A stretch of 21,350 nucleotides of DNA from positions 1 to 21,350 of the forward strand of contig RXOD01004501.1 of the NCBI GenBank assembly GCA_005223375.1, written 5' to 3'. The notes beneath the pieces are model-generated. The model was not told where the DNA came from. It saw only the letters and a list, made by a program, of their open reading frames with translations, and did no database searches. The DNA is from Amoebophrya sp. AT5.2 (lineage: Eukaryota > Sar > Dinophyceae > Syndiniales > Amoebophryaceae). How positions within the stretch are numbered: the first letter of the stretch is position 1; every line of letters begins with the position of its first letter. Both the position numbers and the translations under genes were made by a program. Shown here piece by piece: positions 1 to 8,577 of this stretch.

Positions 1-342
1 CGATGCGCGGATAATTTGCAACGCTACACCAAACACACTACAGGCTTCGCGGGGCGAAATTTCAGCCGATTTCTTCAAGGGCTTCGGGACGAGCACACGC
101 TAACCTGTAAACGATGTGCCAGCACGGGCTCGATGGGTTGACACAGATTTAATCAGGACGGTGAAGAATCGATGGGGTTGCGAGGTTTGGAATTTACCGC
201 CAGATTATTTAGGATACAACCTTCTATCACTGTTTACTCATCAACATGGATGAACTTACTTTGCAGATTTACCACTCTATTAATTTATTACGCCAGAAGT
301 ACACATCCTATTCGATTCCTAGTTGAGTAGTTTCTGATGTAG

Positions 343-619
343 TCGGGATCGGGTGCCCGACACAGAGGATACTGACGAAGACCTGGAACTGGAAGTATAC
401 CTGAACGCACCGCCGCCGCGATCTTTAGGCGAGTGGAAGTTTTGGCTCAGTCCGTTAGTTACCATAAAAATACCGACTTCCACTCGCTCCTACGAACAAC
501 GAACAACTACAACTTACTTTGAATCTTTTACACGCTTCATCGATAGCGATACCTACGCAGCAAACAATTTCTTAAACAAACTACCACGCTACCAGTCGCT
601 TTCAGAACTCCTAGCTTGA
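343..619 (+). CDS. Possible 3' end of a gene entering from the left edge
   Basis: A frame open from 338 to a TGA at 617-619 has no ATG, so if coding it must be an internal or terminal exon. An AG at 341-342 could be its acceptor. The first part (about 356-453) encodes an acidic stretch (DTEDTDEDLELEV) followed by APPPRSLGEWKFWLS and has G/C-rich third positions. A GTTAGT donor at 454 and an AG at 545-546 would remove 93 bases and keep the frame, giving a C-terminus of about 23 residues ending SLSELLA; reading straight through also stays open. Another open frame, 1-106, ending at a GTAAAC donor at 107, could be an earlier exon, but its phase does not join the acceptor at 342. No family recognised. 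Confidence 0.3.
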
Positions 620-890
620 ACTCAAAAAAAATAACAAAAGGATCTCTCAGATTCAGTATCACTGTGATGGATCTTCATTCTTGCGCAAAGGCAAATGCCT
701 AGGGGGATCCTGCTGTCCCTGCCCCAGCTACCTAGTGCTCTATCAGACTAATAGGATCCCCGGGAAAATGCTTGATTGTGAATTTTATGCCAGAACACGC
801 TGATCTCCCCGAGCCCAACGAATAGATACAAAGTTACAAGGAGCCGAGTCGTGCTCAAGATGTTGGGCCGGAAGTAGTTTTCTCGTTTTG
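620..890. other. Non-coding stretch with a short inverted repeat
   Basis: No convincing coding frame. It holds a 9-bp perfect inverted repeat (GGGGATCCT near 704-712 and AGGATCCCC near 752-760) around a loop of about 40 bases. An A-run follows the preceding stop (625-632). Nothing else noted. Confidence 0.4.
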
Positions 891-1181
891 ATGTCCTTTT
901 TTGTCTCCGCCAGATCGTCATCTGTGTCGCAATCGCTTGTGGTCCTCGTCTCGAAAAAACCGAGAATAATTGCAATTTTCAGGCCGTGGTCATTGCCCTC
1001 GTCTGTCAGCGAGGAGTTGCAATCAGGTTCAAAGCTCTATGTTGGATCCATATCTGTGGATGATCCCTACCTAGCTTTCGTTACGAGGCGCTGCGGAGCC
1101 CTGCGTATCATGCTCATGTCAGGCATCGATCACCTTGACGATCCCCTCATAACAACTGCTATGCCCCCTACGGCCGGCTGA
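891..1181 (+). CDS. Doubtful small ORF, 96 residues
   Basis: An ATG-started frame with no intron, reading MSFFVSARSSSVSQSLV at the start and LITTAMPPTAG at the end. No membrane segment is clear and no family is recognised. Third-position composition is only mildly G/C-rich. The stop is 150 bases before the ATG of the next gene, so the stretch could equally be upstream non-coding sequence. An AG a few bases before the ATG would suit spliced-leader addition, but such AGs are common. I keep it as a weak candidate on length alone. Confidence 0.2.
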   Translation: MSFFVSARSSSVSQSLVVLVSKKPRIIAIFRPWSLPSSVSEELQSGSKLYVGSISVDDPYLAFVTRRCGALRIMLMSGIDHLDDPLITTAMPPTAG

Positions 1182-1300
1182 AAGCAAACAAGGGAGTCGC
1201 TTTCACCATTTTTCACAGCAGATTGCATCTTAGCACTTGTACGACCACGGAGACCGCAGAAAGCATCTTCTATTCTAAGCGAAAGACAGAGCAGGCACAA

Positions 1301-1317
1301 GAAGAAGAAGAAGAAGG
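1301..1317 (+). repeat. Short GAA microsatellite in the leader of the next gene
   Basis: Five GAA units in a row lie about 15 bases upstream of the ATG at 1331, in the presumed 5' leader. The AG directly before the ATG (1329-1330) could be a spliced-leader acceptor. Confidence 0.6.
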
Positions 1318-1330
1318 CCAAGGCACGAAG

Positions 1331-2154
1331 ATGCCGCGGCGCGTTGTGGACCTTGCGAGGGTGCCGACATATGGGGTCATAAGAGCAGTCTTCTTCATGT
1401 GCATCGCAGCCGGCTTCCTTCTCGGATTCTCAAAGTACCAGTACGTATAAGTTATTGCAAATCTTCACTTGAAATGCATTGAATTTGAAATCGATAGGGA
1501 GGCGGTCCTGCTCGGATCGACTGATTCCGATTCCTTGTTCCACGACTCCGCCCACAACGAAATTCTCTTGTTGTCTAAAAAGTACATATTAATAAATCAT
1601 ATCATAACTACTGCTACGTCCATCAACACACGACAACGTATAGGTTTTGGCACTTCATGGTGCTGGAGTCGGGCACGTATCTGGAGAACTGGGGGGTATT
1701 TCACGGGTTGGCGAACGCCATGGAGAAGGCGTTTCCCATGGCCGAGGCGAACGGCGTGGAGTTCAAGTATGACCTCCAGCACATTTTGGTCATGGCCATC
1801 ATCCTTTCCACCCAGTACTTGCGGTACGGGAGAACCACGACGGACATCATGGAGGAGGGAAGTAAGCAGTCGCTCACAGGAATCACGCTGTCGGCGCGCG
1901 AAGAGAGGCAGAAAAAAAGAGAGGAGGAAAAAAAGAAAAACAAACCGGTAACCTTCCACAGAGCCGAAAACCAAACGGGAAAATAGAAAAAGTGCTCACT
2001 TCTACGACCGCGACCCAAACCCATAGTTAGGACAGCGCAGGAGCCAATTATCGACATGGAGGGCATCGATGATCCAAAGACAAAGTGTGACGATCCGAGA
2101 CCCGATCAGAACCCGAAAATCTTTTTGAAACTACAGTGGCAAGAAGAGCAATGA
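1331..2154 (+). CDS. Small membrane protein, three exons, unknown family
   Basis: I rebuild three exons: 1331-1440, 1644-1861 and 2027-2154 (151 residues). Intron 1 is GTACGT...TATAG (203 bases) and joins in phase to read SKYQ|FWHFM. Intron 2 starts GTAAGC at 1862; AG at 2026 or 2035 both keep the frame, so nine bases at the third exon's start are uncertain. The N-terminus is basic (MPRRVVDLAR) and is followed by a hydrophobic stretch (about residues 14-31, VIRAVFFMCIAAGFLLGF). A second, weaker hydrophobic patch is HILVMAIILSTQYL. The C-terminus is acidic and ends KLQWQEEQ. Size, a basic start and a single N-terminal membrane segment recall small subunits of mitochondrial inner-membrane complexes, but that is inference from form only. 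Exon structure 0.75; function unknown. Confidence 0.68.
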
Positions 2155-2902
2155 TAATGAAGGAGAACGGCCACGGCGGAACACGACGACGAATCGGAAG
2201 GAATGAATGTTGATGTTCTTCTCAGTAGGAAAAGTAAGGGGCGCGCGTCAGCTCGGTTTGCTTGTCTTTCGTGTGATCGTCGCTTGTTTTGAGAATACTG
2301 CACTAGAGGACACATGCATCAACATCGGAGGCATTGATTCGGTGATCTTTTGATCTGGCAAACGCTGCTGAGCAGTGCCTTTTGCCGTCGGTGCGTGCGT
2401 TGCCGTTGGCGTCGTGAAAGTGTTGTAAGTGTATCAATCTCGGTATCGGTTCAGCATAAGTAGAGGTAGACTAATAAATTACAAATTAATTGATTCGGTG
2501 TGCAGTTTTACGATTTTCGTGTCTCGTATGGCCCTGGAGGTGGACGAGTCGAAGGAACAAGGTCCCGAAAAATTATACTCACTTAGCGAAAACCAAACCT
2601 CGACACCAGGGGAAGCAATGAAGTCGCATTAGGGCAGTTCCACCGCACCACATAAATATTGTTGCCGCTTACTCGCATGGCTGCCCGTTTCTTTGGCGGA
2701 GCGCTTCCCGTTGCTTTTCGTTTTTTTTTGCCTTGTTCTATAAATAACGTTGATTCCAACAGCACAATTATAACTGATCCTGAAGCTGAGCAACACTAAA
2801 GTTGGATTAAAGTTAGTGGCAGTATATTCGATTCACTTGAGGAGCGAACTGACCTCAAAGTTTTTTATTATACTGTTTTTCCCGGCGTCTGACAGGCGCG
2901 CG
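2155..2902. other. Intergenic stretch with a possible short 5' exon
   Basis: Mostly non-coding. An ATG at 2529 opens a 34-codon frame (MALEVDESKEQ...) with G/C-rich third positions for its first dozen codons, ending in TAG at 2630-2632. I could not join it to the next gene in phase. The end of the stretch (a T-rich tract at 2862-2880, then CTGACAG to 2895) resembles a trans-splice or splice acceptor 7 bases before the next ATG. Confidence 0.35.
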
Positions 2903-3859
2903 ATGGCGGGAAGAGATGGCTTTTTCACAGAAAATCGCATTACCGTCCGCGTTGTGCTGCGGCAAGCAGCCCTGCTTTCCACAACCTGGCGCGTGGTCGG
3001 CGCGGCAGAGGCACCACGACCAGGGGCCAATAGTAAGAACAGTAATGGCTCATCTACTACTCATCGCAGCACATCCACATCATCATCAACATTATCAAGA
3101 GCGGCGTCAGCAAGGACGATGACGAGCAGGCCGGTCCGCAAAATGTTCATGGAGGTGACTCAGGAGGCGGTTCTAGAGCTGCAGGACGCGGAAGAGAAAA
3201 GTGGGCAAGAGCGGCGCGTCCCTGTTGCTGGAACGCAGCAGCTCGCTATCCTCGCAACGCCGCCGGGGCTCCGCGACTTCGACGACGAGCAACTTTTACG
3301 TCAGAAGTTTCCTGCGGAGCGTCAGAGGAGCGACAAGGGCGTCTCGAGGTCGTGCTGGGAATGCGACGAAGATAGCGATATGCATATGGATATGGTGGCA
3401 ATCGCGGCGGCGCCCTACACGGGCACGGTTGCCGAAATAGATTCCTCGCTCGGAGGTCCAGCTCCAACCCGATCGCTGTACAGGCGAGCCGTCGAGCGGG
3501 CGCAAAAAGGCGAAGACAGCAAGGCATTTTTCAATTTTGAAGAAGACCCGCCGGCTGGTGCGCAGCTGTCAGTTCCGAACGCGTTTCGGGACATGAAGAT
3601 GAACGAGGTGGAGATTTTGAACCACTTCCAGTCGTTGGAGCAGGAAAGGAAGTGGCGCGAGTGGATGGTGGGGAAGTTGTCTCACGCGGAAAGGGCCGAA
3701 ATGGTAATCAGGAAACTGGGCTGCGTGTGGCTCACGTGCGCGCTATGGTCAGCGAGCACCCTGTTCTTCCTGTACCTCGTCGCGACGTCACTCCCCGACT
3801 TCTGTGCGGAAAACGCGGAGTTCATGAAAATCTTTCACAACGTGTGGAGCCTGGCGTGA
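2903..3859 (+). CDS. C-tail-anchored membrane protein, unknown family
   Basis: An intronless frame of 318 residues. I start at the ATG at 2903, which follows an acceptor-like CTGACAG; the frame is open further upstream, but only with non-ATG codons. The N-terminal third is Ser/Thr/Arg-rich low complexity (about residues 45-75). The middle is charged and probably partly disordered. About residues 225-270 (EILNHFQSLEQERKWREWM...) look helical and amphipathic. One strong membrane segment (about residues 274-297, CVWLTCALWSASTLFFLYLV) lies close to the C-terminus and leaves about 21 residues beyond it. That layout fits a tail-anchored or single-pass protein with a large cytosolic part. There is no signal peptide. 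Partner and function unknown. Confidence 0.7.
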   Translation: MAGRDGFFTENRITVRVVLRQAALLSTTWRVVGAAEAPRPGANSKNSNGSSTTHRSTSTSSSTLSRAASARTMTSRPVRKMFMEVTQEAVLELQDAEEKSGQERRVPVAGTQQLAILATPPGLRDFDDEQLLRQKFPAERQRSDKGVSRSCWECDEDSDMHMDMVAIAAAPYTGTVAEIDSSLGGPAPTRSLYRRAVERAQKGEDSKAFFNFEEDPPAGAQLSVPNAFRDMKMNEVEILNHFQSLEQERKWREWMVGKLSHAERAEMVIRKLGCVWLTCALWSASTLFFLYLVATSLPDFCAENAEFMKIFHNVWSLA

Positions 3860-4319
3860 AGATCGGTGCATGAAGCCGTTGGACAATCTTCTTTCCTCGC
3901 AAAACATTTTTGATTCATAGTTAGTACACAGGAGAAGTAAAGTCGAGTTTTGATCATGCAGAAGTTGTTTTATTGGACCTCCCGCCGCCCGCCCAGACGC
4001 AGCCATCTCTCTGTGCGCACGCATGTGACAGCGACGTGACAGCGGATACATATTAACGGACGAGGTGGAAGTGAATCGAAAGTGATGTATCACGTATAAA
4101 ATTAATAAAAAATTCGTGATGATTTATACGAGCTATACCTTCTCGTTCTCTATGTTACTGGCTGCTCTAATGCACATGCAGGTCAACGTCAACATCAACT
4201 GATTCATTGGCTGAGGCTGGATGGTGGAAATCCATAAATCAGCTCGCGGTGAATCGGTGTGAGAATTGGATTTGAGGTTGAGTTTTCAGACACTCACAAT
4301 AAAAGCGAAATCCAAAATT
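3860..4319. other. Convergent intergenic stretch between two genes
   Basis: The plus-strand gene to the left and the minus-strand gene to the right end here. A partial tandem duplication of GTGACAGC occurs near 4024-4042. AT-rich sequence at 4095-4130 would suit 3' ends on either strand, but I can place no processing signal. No gene seen. Confidence 0.5.
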
Positions 4320-5198
4320 TTAGCTGGCGTCGTGGTCTTTCTCGGTCACGCTCGCAGGACGGCTGCGTTCGTCCTCAAAGTGTCTGACGATCAGAGAAAG
4401 TGCAATGGAGAAATCGCTGACGTCGAACTCGAAGTCATTTCCTATGTGGTGCGCGTCGAGAGAACGAGAGACGCGGAATGAGATCATCGCGCGTCCTCGT
4501 CCTCGATACCCTACCGCGTACTCTTCTTCCTTCTCGTAAACCTGCTCCTGCTCGCTGTCGCAAAATATAGAAGTGATTGCATGAAACCACGTGCGCTCCT
4601 TGCCCGGTAATTTTTCCAATGCGTATAGTGAGTGGGTGTACGCGGTCGCGGAGTTCTCGTTCAAGCGACCAGTTCTAGTTCTACCGTTGCCGTGCCAGGT
4701 TTTGTGGTATACTCCACTGTAAAAGTAGTAAAGATGCCTGCTAATACCTGGTATCTCGATCACTTCATCAGTACGATGCAAGACTACTTCTTCAGTCTCT
4801 TTCCGCGCACGGAAAAGCGGTTCTTCGCGTCTACGCCGGGCATGGTTCGAGATCACAGCGCAGGCTCCGAAGCGACAGCCTTCCCAGCTATTGCAACGTC
4901 CTTCCCAATTGAACATGTAGGTCCACAACCCACCGCTGCAGCAGCAGCACCCAATGCTGGCACCTCCGCGAAAGAAGCAGGAGCCCCCGCCTTCGGGGGA
5001 ATGAAGATGGAGAGACGCGCTCCTGCAGCAGTATCCGGTGCAGCAGGTCCTGTGCCTTGTAAGCGCGGCTGCGTCGTGGTGCAGGGGAACGGGAAAGGGG
5101 TCTTGAACGCGTGTGAGGCAGGCTGCGTCACGGGCCAAGGCTCTCCGCCTCCAAGAACACCTGCGTTCCTCGGTGCCAGAAATGGGGGGCCCCCCCAT
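4320..5198 (-). CDS. Cys-rich then charged protein, minus strand, unknown family
   Basis: A 292-residue uninterrupted frame on the minus strand. The ATG (5198-5196) directly follows an in-frame TAA and lies 7 bases after an acceptor-like ATCCAG, so this start is the longest possible. Residues about 50-110 are Cys-rich: TCCTGYCC, a run of four Cys in IGCCCCSGG, then WEGRCNSWEGCRFGAC. A basic RRR stretch and an acidic/aromatic part follow (HLYYFYSGVYHKTWHGNG), then a charged C-terminal region (EKEEEY, FEFDVSDFS). Clustered Cys with WEG repeats could be lipid-modified, metal-binding or disulphide-bonded; I cannot tell which. A second in-frame ATG near 4915 (MFNWEG) would drop most of the Cys. 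I prefer this strand to the overlapping plus-strand frame because of its length, its codon use and its balanced C-terminal sequence. Confidence 0.55.
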   Translation of the reverse strand: MGGPPISGTEERRCSWRRRALARDAACLTRVQDPFPVPLHHDAAALTRHRTCCTGYCCRSASLHLHSPEGGGSCFFRGGASIGCCCCSGGLWTYMFNWEGRCNSWEGCRFGACAVISNHARRRREEPLFRARKETEEVVLHRTDEVIEIPGISRHLYYFYSGVYHKTWHGNGRTRTGRLNENSATAYTHSLYALEKLPGKERTWFHAITSIFCDSEQEQVYEKEEEYAVGYRGRGRAMISFRVSRSLDAHHIGNDFEFDVSDFSIALSLIVRHFEDERSRPASVTEKDHDAS

Positions 5199-5200
5199 TT
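5184..5200. repeat. G6/C7 palindrome over the start codon of the minus-strand gene
   Basis: Six G then seven C, flanked by AAT and ATT, make a nearly perfect palindrome (arms of about 10 with one central base). The minus-strand start codon is inside the right arm, so the mRNA would begin its coding region in a very stable hairpin, or the site is a sequencing or assembly fold-back. Confidence 0.7.
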
Positions 5201-5266
5201 ATGACCTGGATAGAGCTGGACCGGGTACGGGTTGGCCAGAGCCGGAGGAGAGCACGCCCCGCTTCG

Positions 5267-5304
5267 TATAAAAAGTCGTTTTCGGCTTTTTACACTTTCG
5301 TCCG
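5267..5304 (+). promoter_or_regulatory. TATA-like box plus shared 17-bp element, copy 1
   Basis: TATAAAAA at 5267-5274 is followed 25 bases later by ACACTTTCGTCCG, part of a 17-bp sequence (5288-5304) that recurs exactly at 12163-12179, also behind a TATAAA. The stretch between also forms a hairpin (AAAAAGTCG, TTTT loop, CGGCTTTTT). The spacing is that of a TATA box to an initiation site. On the plus strand the next recognised gene is BRX1, 1.3 kb downstream; on the other strand a gene starts about 90 bases away. Confidence 0.4.
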
Positions 5305-5706
5305 CACCTGACTCGGTGATCGCGTACAATAACGAATTAGGATTACAACATCGAATGAGTTACAAGACAAGAAATTTTTGCTACAAGATTTTTGCATCCG
5401 CAGGTCTTTTTGTAGCAAGAACCTCGCTTGAAGATATACGCCTTCCTTGGCGGGCGCTTAGTTACGCTTACGTGACTAGTTCGGGACGATAGTAGTGGCG
5501 ACCTGACTGTACTGTAGGTACTCGTACTACATGTAAGTAGGTGGACTAGGAGCGTTGTAGGGGTAAAGGGACACTCATCCTGGCCTTACCCAAGTGGTAG
5601 ACTCAATCATATCAGACTCAGGAACCGCGGCGTTCTAGTGGACCATGATCAGAAGTTTCTGAAACTCAAACTATACTTTCAGTCCCGGAATTCGAATTGG
5701 CTTCGA

Positions 5707-5749
5707 CACCAGCGGCGTAGGTAAATCATCAACATCACCAGCGGCGTAG
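5707..5749 (+). repeat. Two copies of a 14-bp sequence
   Basis: CACCAGCGGCGTAG is found at 5707-5720 and again at 5736-5749, 29 bases apart from start to start. Confidence 0.75.
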
Positions 5750-5972
5750 ACCATGCCATGCTTGGTATGTAGAAGTCCTCCACGACTTTACTTGGCTCGC
5801 GACGTTCTCCAGTGATTCCTAGCACATCAAGCAGGCATTAGCTTTAGCGTGGACAAATTCACCGTTGCTTGGTCTTTCAGGGCACTGGTGGCCCAACCAA
5901 CAATCGCAAGAAACGGCAGACTAAGTACTAAGTAGTTTGAAGATGCTGCCAAGAATATAGTTGCCCTCACCT

Positions 5973-6042
5973 CCCTGTAAGACTCTGTGAGTATCCACCT
6001 CACGTTACCCCTGTAAGACTCTGTGAGTGTCCACCTTACGAT
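5973..6042 (+). repeat. Tandem duplication, 35-bp unit, two copies
   Basis: CCCTGTAAGACTCTGTGAGT begins at 5973 and again at 6008. The two 35-bp units differ at only a few positions (for example A to G in GAGTATCC/GAGTGTCC and near the 3' end), so the duplication is fairly young. Confidence 0.85.
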
Positions 6043-6615
6043 TAAAAAAATCTAAAACTCTGTACGACCGAATAGAGTTTCATCAGCGTTTCGAATTTCT
6101 CGAAAAAAAAAACCACTTCCCACTTCCTTGCAGTGGTCATGGCGGCCAGTCTTTCGCGGAAGTAGCTAAGTGTCACTGTCCCCCAACCGAAAGCACCGAG
6201 TTCATGCGATGGAAAAACGCGACTAGAACAAGATCCTGGTAAAAAAATTTGATCTCTTCGTTCATCAAGGAACCTTGTTGAGTGTCAGAAGATCAATGAG
6301 TCGCGATTTTGAAGAGATCCGGCACAGTTGCGCTAAAGATTTGTTGAGTTCATCAAAATCTATCTATCATGTCGGTCGTGGCGGTGTAAGGAGCATGTTA
6401 GTTTGGCCTCGATACAATAGAAGGGCATCTTAAAACAAAAGTCAGCGAATTACTGCCTTGAACCCAATTTTTCCGCAGTGATACGACCGAGCTACTTGTA
6501 CTTTCACCTAGAAAATCGATCTCGTATCTTGTAGTCATATTCAAAAGTCTTTGCGCTGAAGCTGCTGATAAGAAGTGAGATCAACGTGACAACTTCAACT
6601 TTTACTTAGGTGGAA

Positions 6616-8577
6616 ATGCCAGCCATGAAAAAGGCGATGAAGAAGCGCGTCGTGCGCAAGAAGTCCGGTATGAAAAAGTCCGCGGAAAAGCCGGAAAAGA
6701 ATGCAGCAGCAGCTGCTGCGGACCTTGGCAGCGACGGCGGTTCCTCGTCTGAAAACGGGGACGTCGATATGGCTGAGGGGGCACCTGCCGCAAGCGTGAG
6801 GATTGGGGAAGTCACCAGAAGTGCTGCGGCAAGGGAGAATGACGGTCTGGTCGAGGATGAGGACAACTCCGAGGACGGGGACCGCGTCTCCGGAAAAGAT
6901 GTTGAGTCAGCAGATGAAGCTGCTGTACCAGCGGAGGACATGAAGAAGAACGGGTCCGAGGACGCAGCACCAGCACCCGAGCAGGACGAGGAGGCGCATC
7001 TGGTTGCAGACGAGCAGCAGGTGGTCGTGGAGCAGACTGCCCGCGACCCCTACCTGCTGAAGGACGCTGCCTACATCAAGTCCGATCCGAACTGGAAGAA
7101 CAAACAGCGCACGCTCTTGTTCTCCACCCGCGGCATTTCCGGGCAGCACCGTTAAGGACGGGATCAACCAGAACCCATTTGGATTTGCCCGGGCATTTTT
7201 CTGGTGGTGGGGGTCTTCCAGTTCCTCTGGTAGCTATGGTCGGGTATGATGTTAGCACGGGGCGACTTGTGCTGTCCTGTGTAGTTGGTCTCGTGTTTCG
7301 TCTGGTATTTTGTCTCGTATTTGGTCTCGTTGTGCTCGGCACTGCTAGGCAAGGAGCTAGCACCGCAAAGCAGCGGGCAGGAGGTGCACAGAATGAGTCC
7401 CTGCATTTTTATTTCTGTGTAGTTCTGCTCTCGGATAATTTATTTCGTCTTGTATTTGATCGCGACAGAGGCCAAACAAGGAGGAACACGCCAGAAATGC
7501 CGCCGAAAATGGGATTTTCACACCTCTAACACCGCCACCTGATGGAGGACCTGAAGCGCATCCTGCCACACCACAAGGTGGAGTCGAAGGTGGAGAAGTC
7601 GCAGGACTTTTCTGTTGTGAACGAAATCGCAGAACTAAAGAGCTGCAACAACGTGTGCTTCTTCGAGGCGCGGAAGCACCAGGACTTGTACCTGCACGTC
7701 GCGCGGGTGCCGCACGGGCCGACGGTGAAATTCCAGGTGCTGAACATACACACGAGTGGAGAAGTGAAAATGAGCGGGAACTGCCTGATGCACTCACGCC
7801 CACTCCTCACCTTCGACCAGGCCTTCGACACACTGCCGCACTTGAATCTGGTGAAAGAACTCTTCGTGCAGGTACAACCCATGCTTAGGGCTTGTCTTTT
7901 TGATCGATCCTCGATCATCACATCAGCGTACGAGGACAAATAAATTGTGAGATCATGAATCAATCATTGTTTGATGATAGATTACAAACATACGTAACAA
8001 CTACGATCGTTCTGCCCTCTGGTGTCATTCATTTTTTCAACAATCAACGAACAGACCTTCGGGACCCCTCGCAACCACCCGAAGTCGAAGCCGTTCCATG
8101 ACCACGCCATCGGGTTCTACTACGCCGACGAGAAGATTTGGGTCCGGCACTACCAGATCACTCCATTAACGGACGCGGACGCGAACGACCCGGAGAAGCA
8201 AACTCTGACCGAAATTGGTCCCCGCTTCGTGCTGGACCCTATTTGGATCCTGCAGGGCAGTTTCTCGGGCAAGAAAATCTACCACAACTCGACCTATTCC
8301 ACGCCCACTTTGGCCAGGAGGATGGAAAAGCAGAAACTCGGAGTGCGGGCAAAGGTACGTTTCATCTTTCAGTAAAAAAATAAAAGCTCATCTTCTGTTG
8401 AAGGCGGGAAGTACAAATTTAATAATTTTAATTGGACCACCTCGGCCTGCTCGCATCGATCCGAATCACATCGGAAAAAAGGTACGCGCGGAGCAGGACG
8501 AAGTGACACGGCTCACCAAGAAGAAGATGGAGCGGGTGCCGGATCCGACGGACGCCATCTTTGAGGAATTCAGTTGA
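6616..8577 (+). CDS. BRX1: Ribosome biogenesis protein BRX1 (Brix domain), four exons
   Basis: BRX1 is a nucleolar factor needed to assemble the large (60S) ribosomal subunit; Brix-domain proteins bind rRNA in pre-60S particles. Exons are 6616-7151, 7535-7871, 8055-8354 and 8482-8577, giving 422 residues. Residues 1-25 are Lys/Arg-rich (a likely nuclear or nucleolar signal), about 35-155 are an acidic, Ala/Glu-rich low-complexity extension, and the Brix domain starts near 167 (LLFSTRGISGQHRHLMEDL). Family hallmarks present include NIHTSGEVKMSGNCL, SRPLLTFDQAFD, TFGTPRNHPKSKPF and EIGPRFVLDPIWILQGSF. The C-terminus (DPTDAIFEEF) matches the family's DPT-D-F ending but lacks the basic tail of the human protein. 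The protein is longer than human BRX1 (about 350 residues) because of the acidic N-terminus. Introns 2 (7872-8054) and 3 (8355-8481) are GT-AG; intron 1 is not. ATG chosen: first in frame, 6 bases after TTACTTAG. Confidence 0.95.
7152..7534 (+). mobile_element. Non-canonical, fold-back intron 1 of BRX1 (introner-like)
   Basis: Family sequence fixes the join as GQH-R-HLMEDL, which requires removal of 383 bases. CACCG occurs at both borders (7147-7151 and 7530-7534), so six cut positions give the same mRNA, and none gives GT-AG or GC-AG ends. The ends are complementary in matching order: GTTAAGG (7151-7157) with CCTCTAAC (7523-7530); CCCATTT (7174-7180) with AAATGGG (7507-7513); GGCATTTTTCTGG (7192-7204) with CCAGAAATGCC (7491-7501). 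Border repeats plus inverted ends look like a target-site duplication around an inserted element. A part with CTGTGTAGTT at 7277 and again at 7415 is an internal diverged duplication. No coding capacity. Confidence 0.7.

Larger units (their letters stand above)
5305..6615. other. Long non-coding stretch upstream of BRX1
   Basis: No coding frame stands out. The stretch has two repeat sites (listed separately) and many short AGTAGGT/GTACTCGTAC-like stretches near 5505-5545. The end, TTTTACTTAG at 6600-6609, is an acceptor-like sequence 6 bases before the BRX1 ATG and probably marks spliced-leader addition or the end of a leader intron. Confidence 0.5.

Noticed and set aside
4632..5204. Plus-strand frame of 190 codons over the Cys-rich minus-strand gene
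   Set aside because: It needs a non-ATG start or a late ATG, is Ala/Gly/Pro-rich, and is shorter than the minus-strand frame. Not fully excluded.
7357..7963. Minus-strand frames over BRX1 exon 2
   Set aside because: BRX1 homology settles the coding strand and frame.
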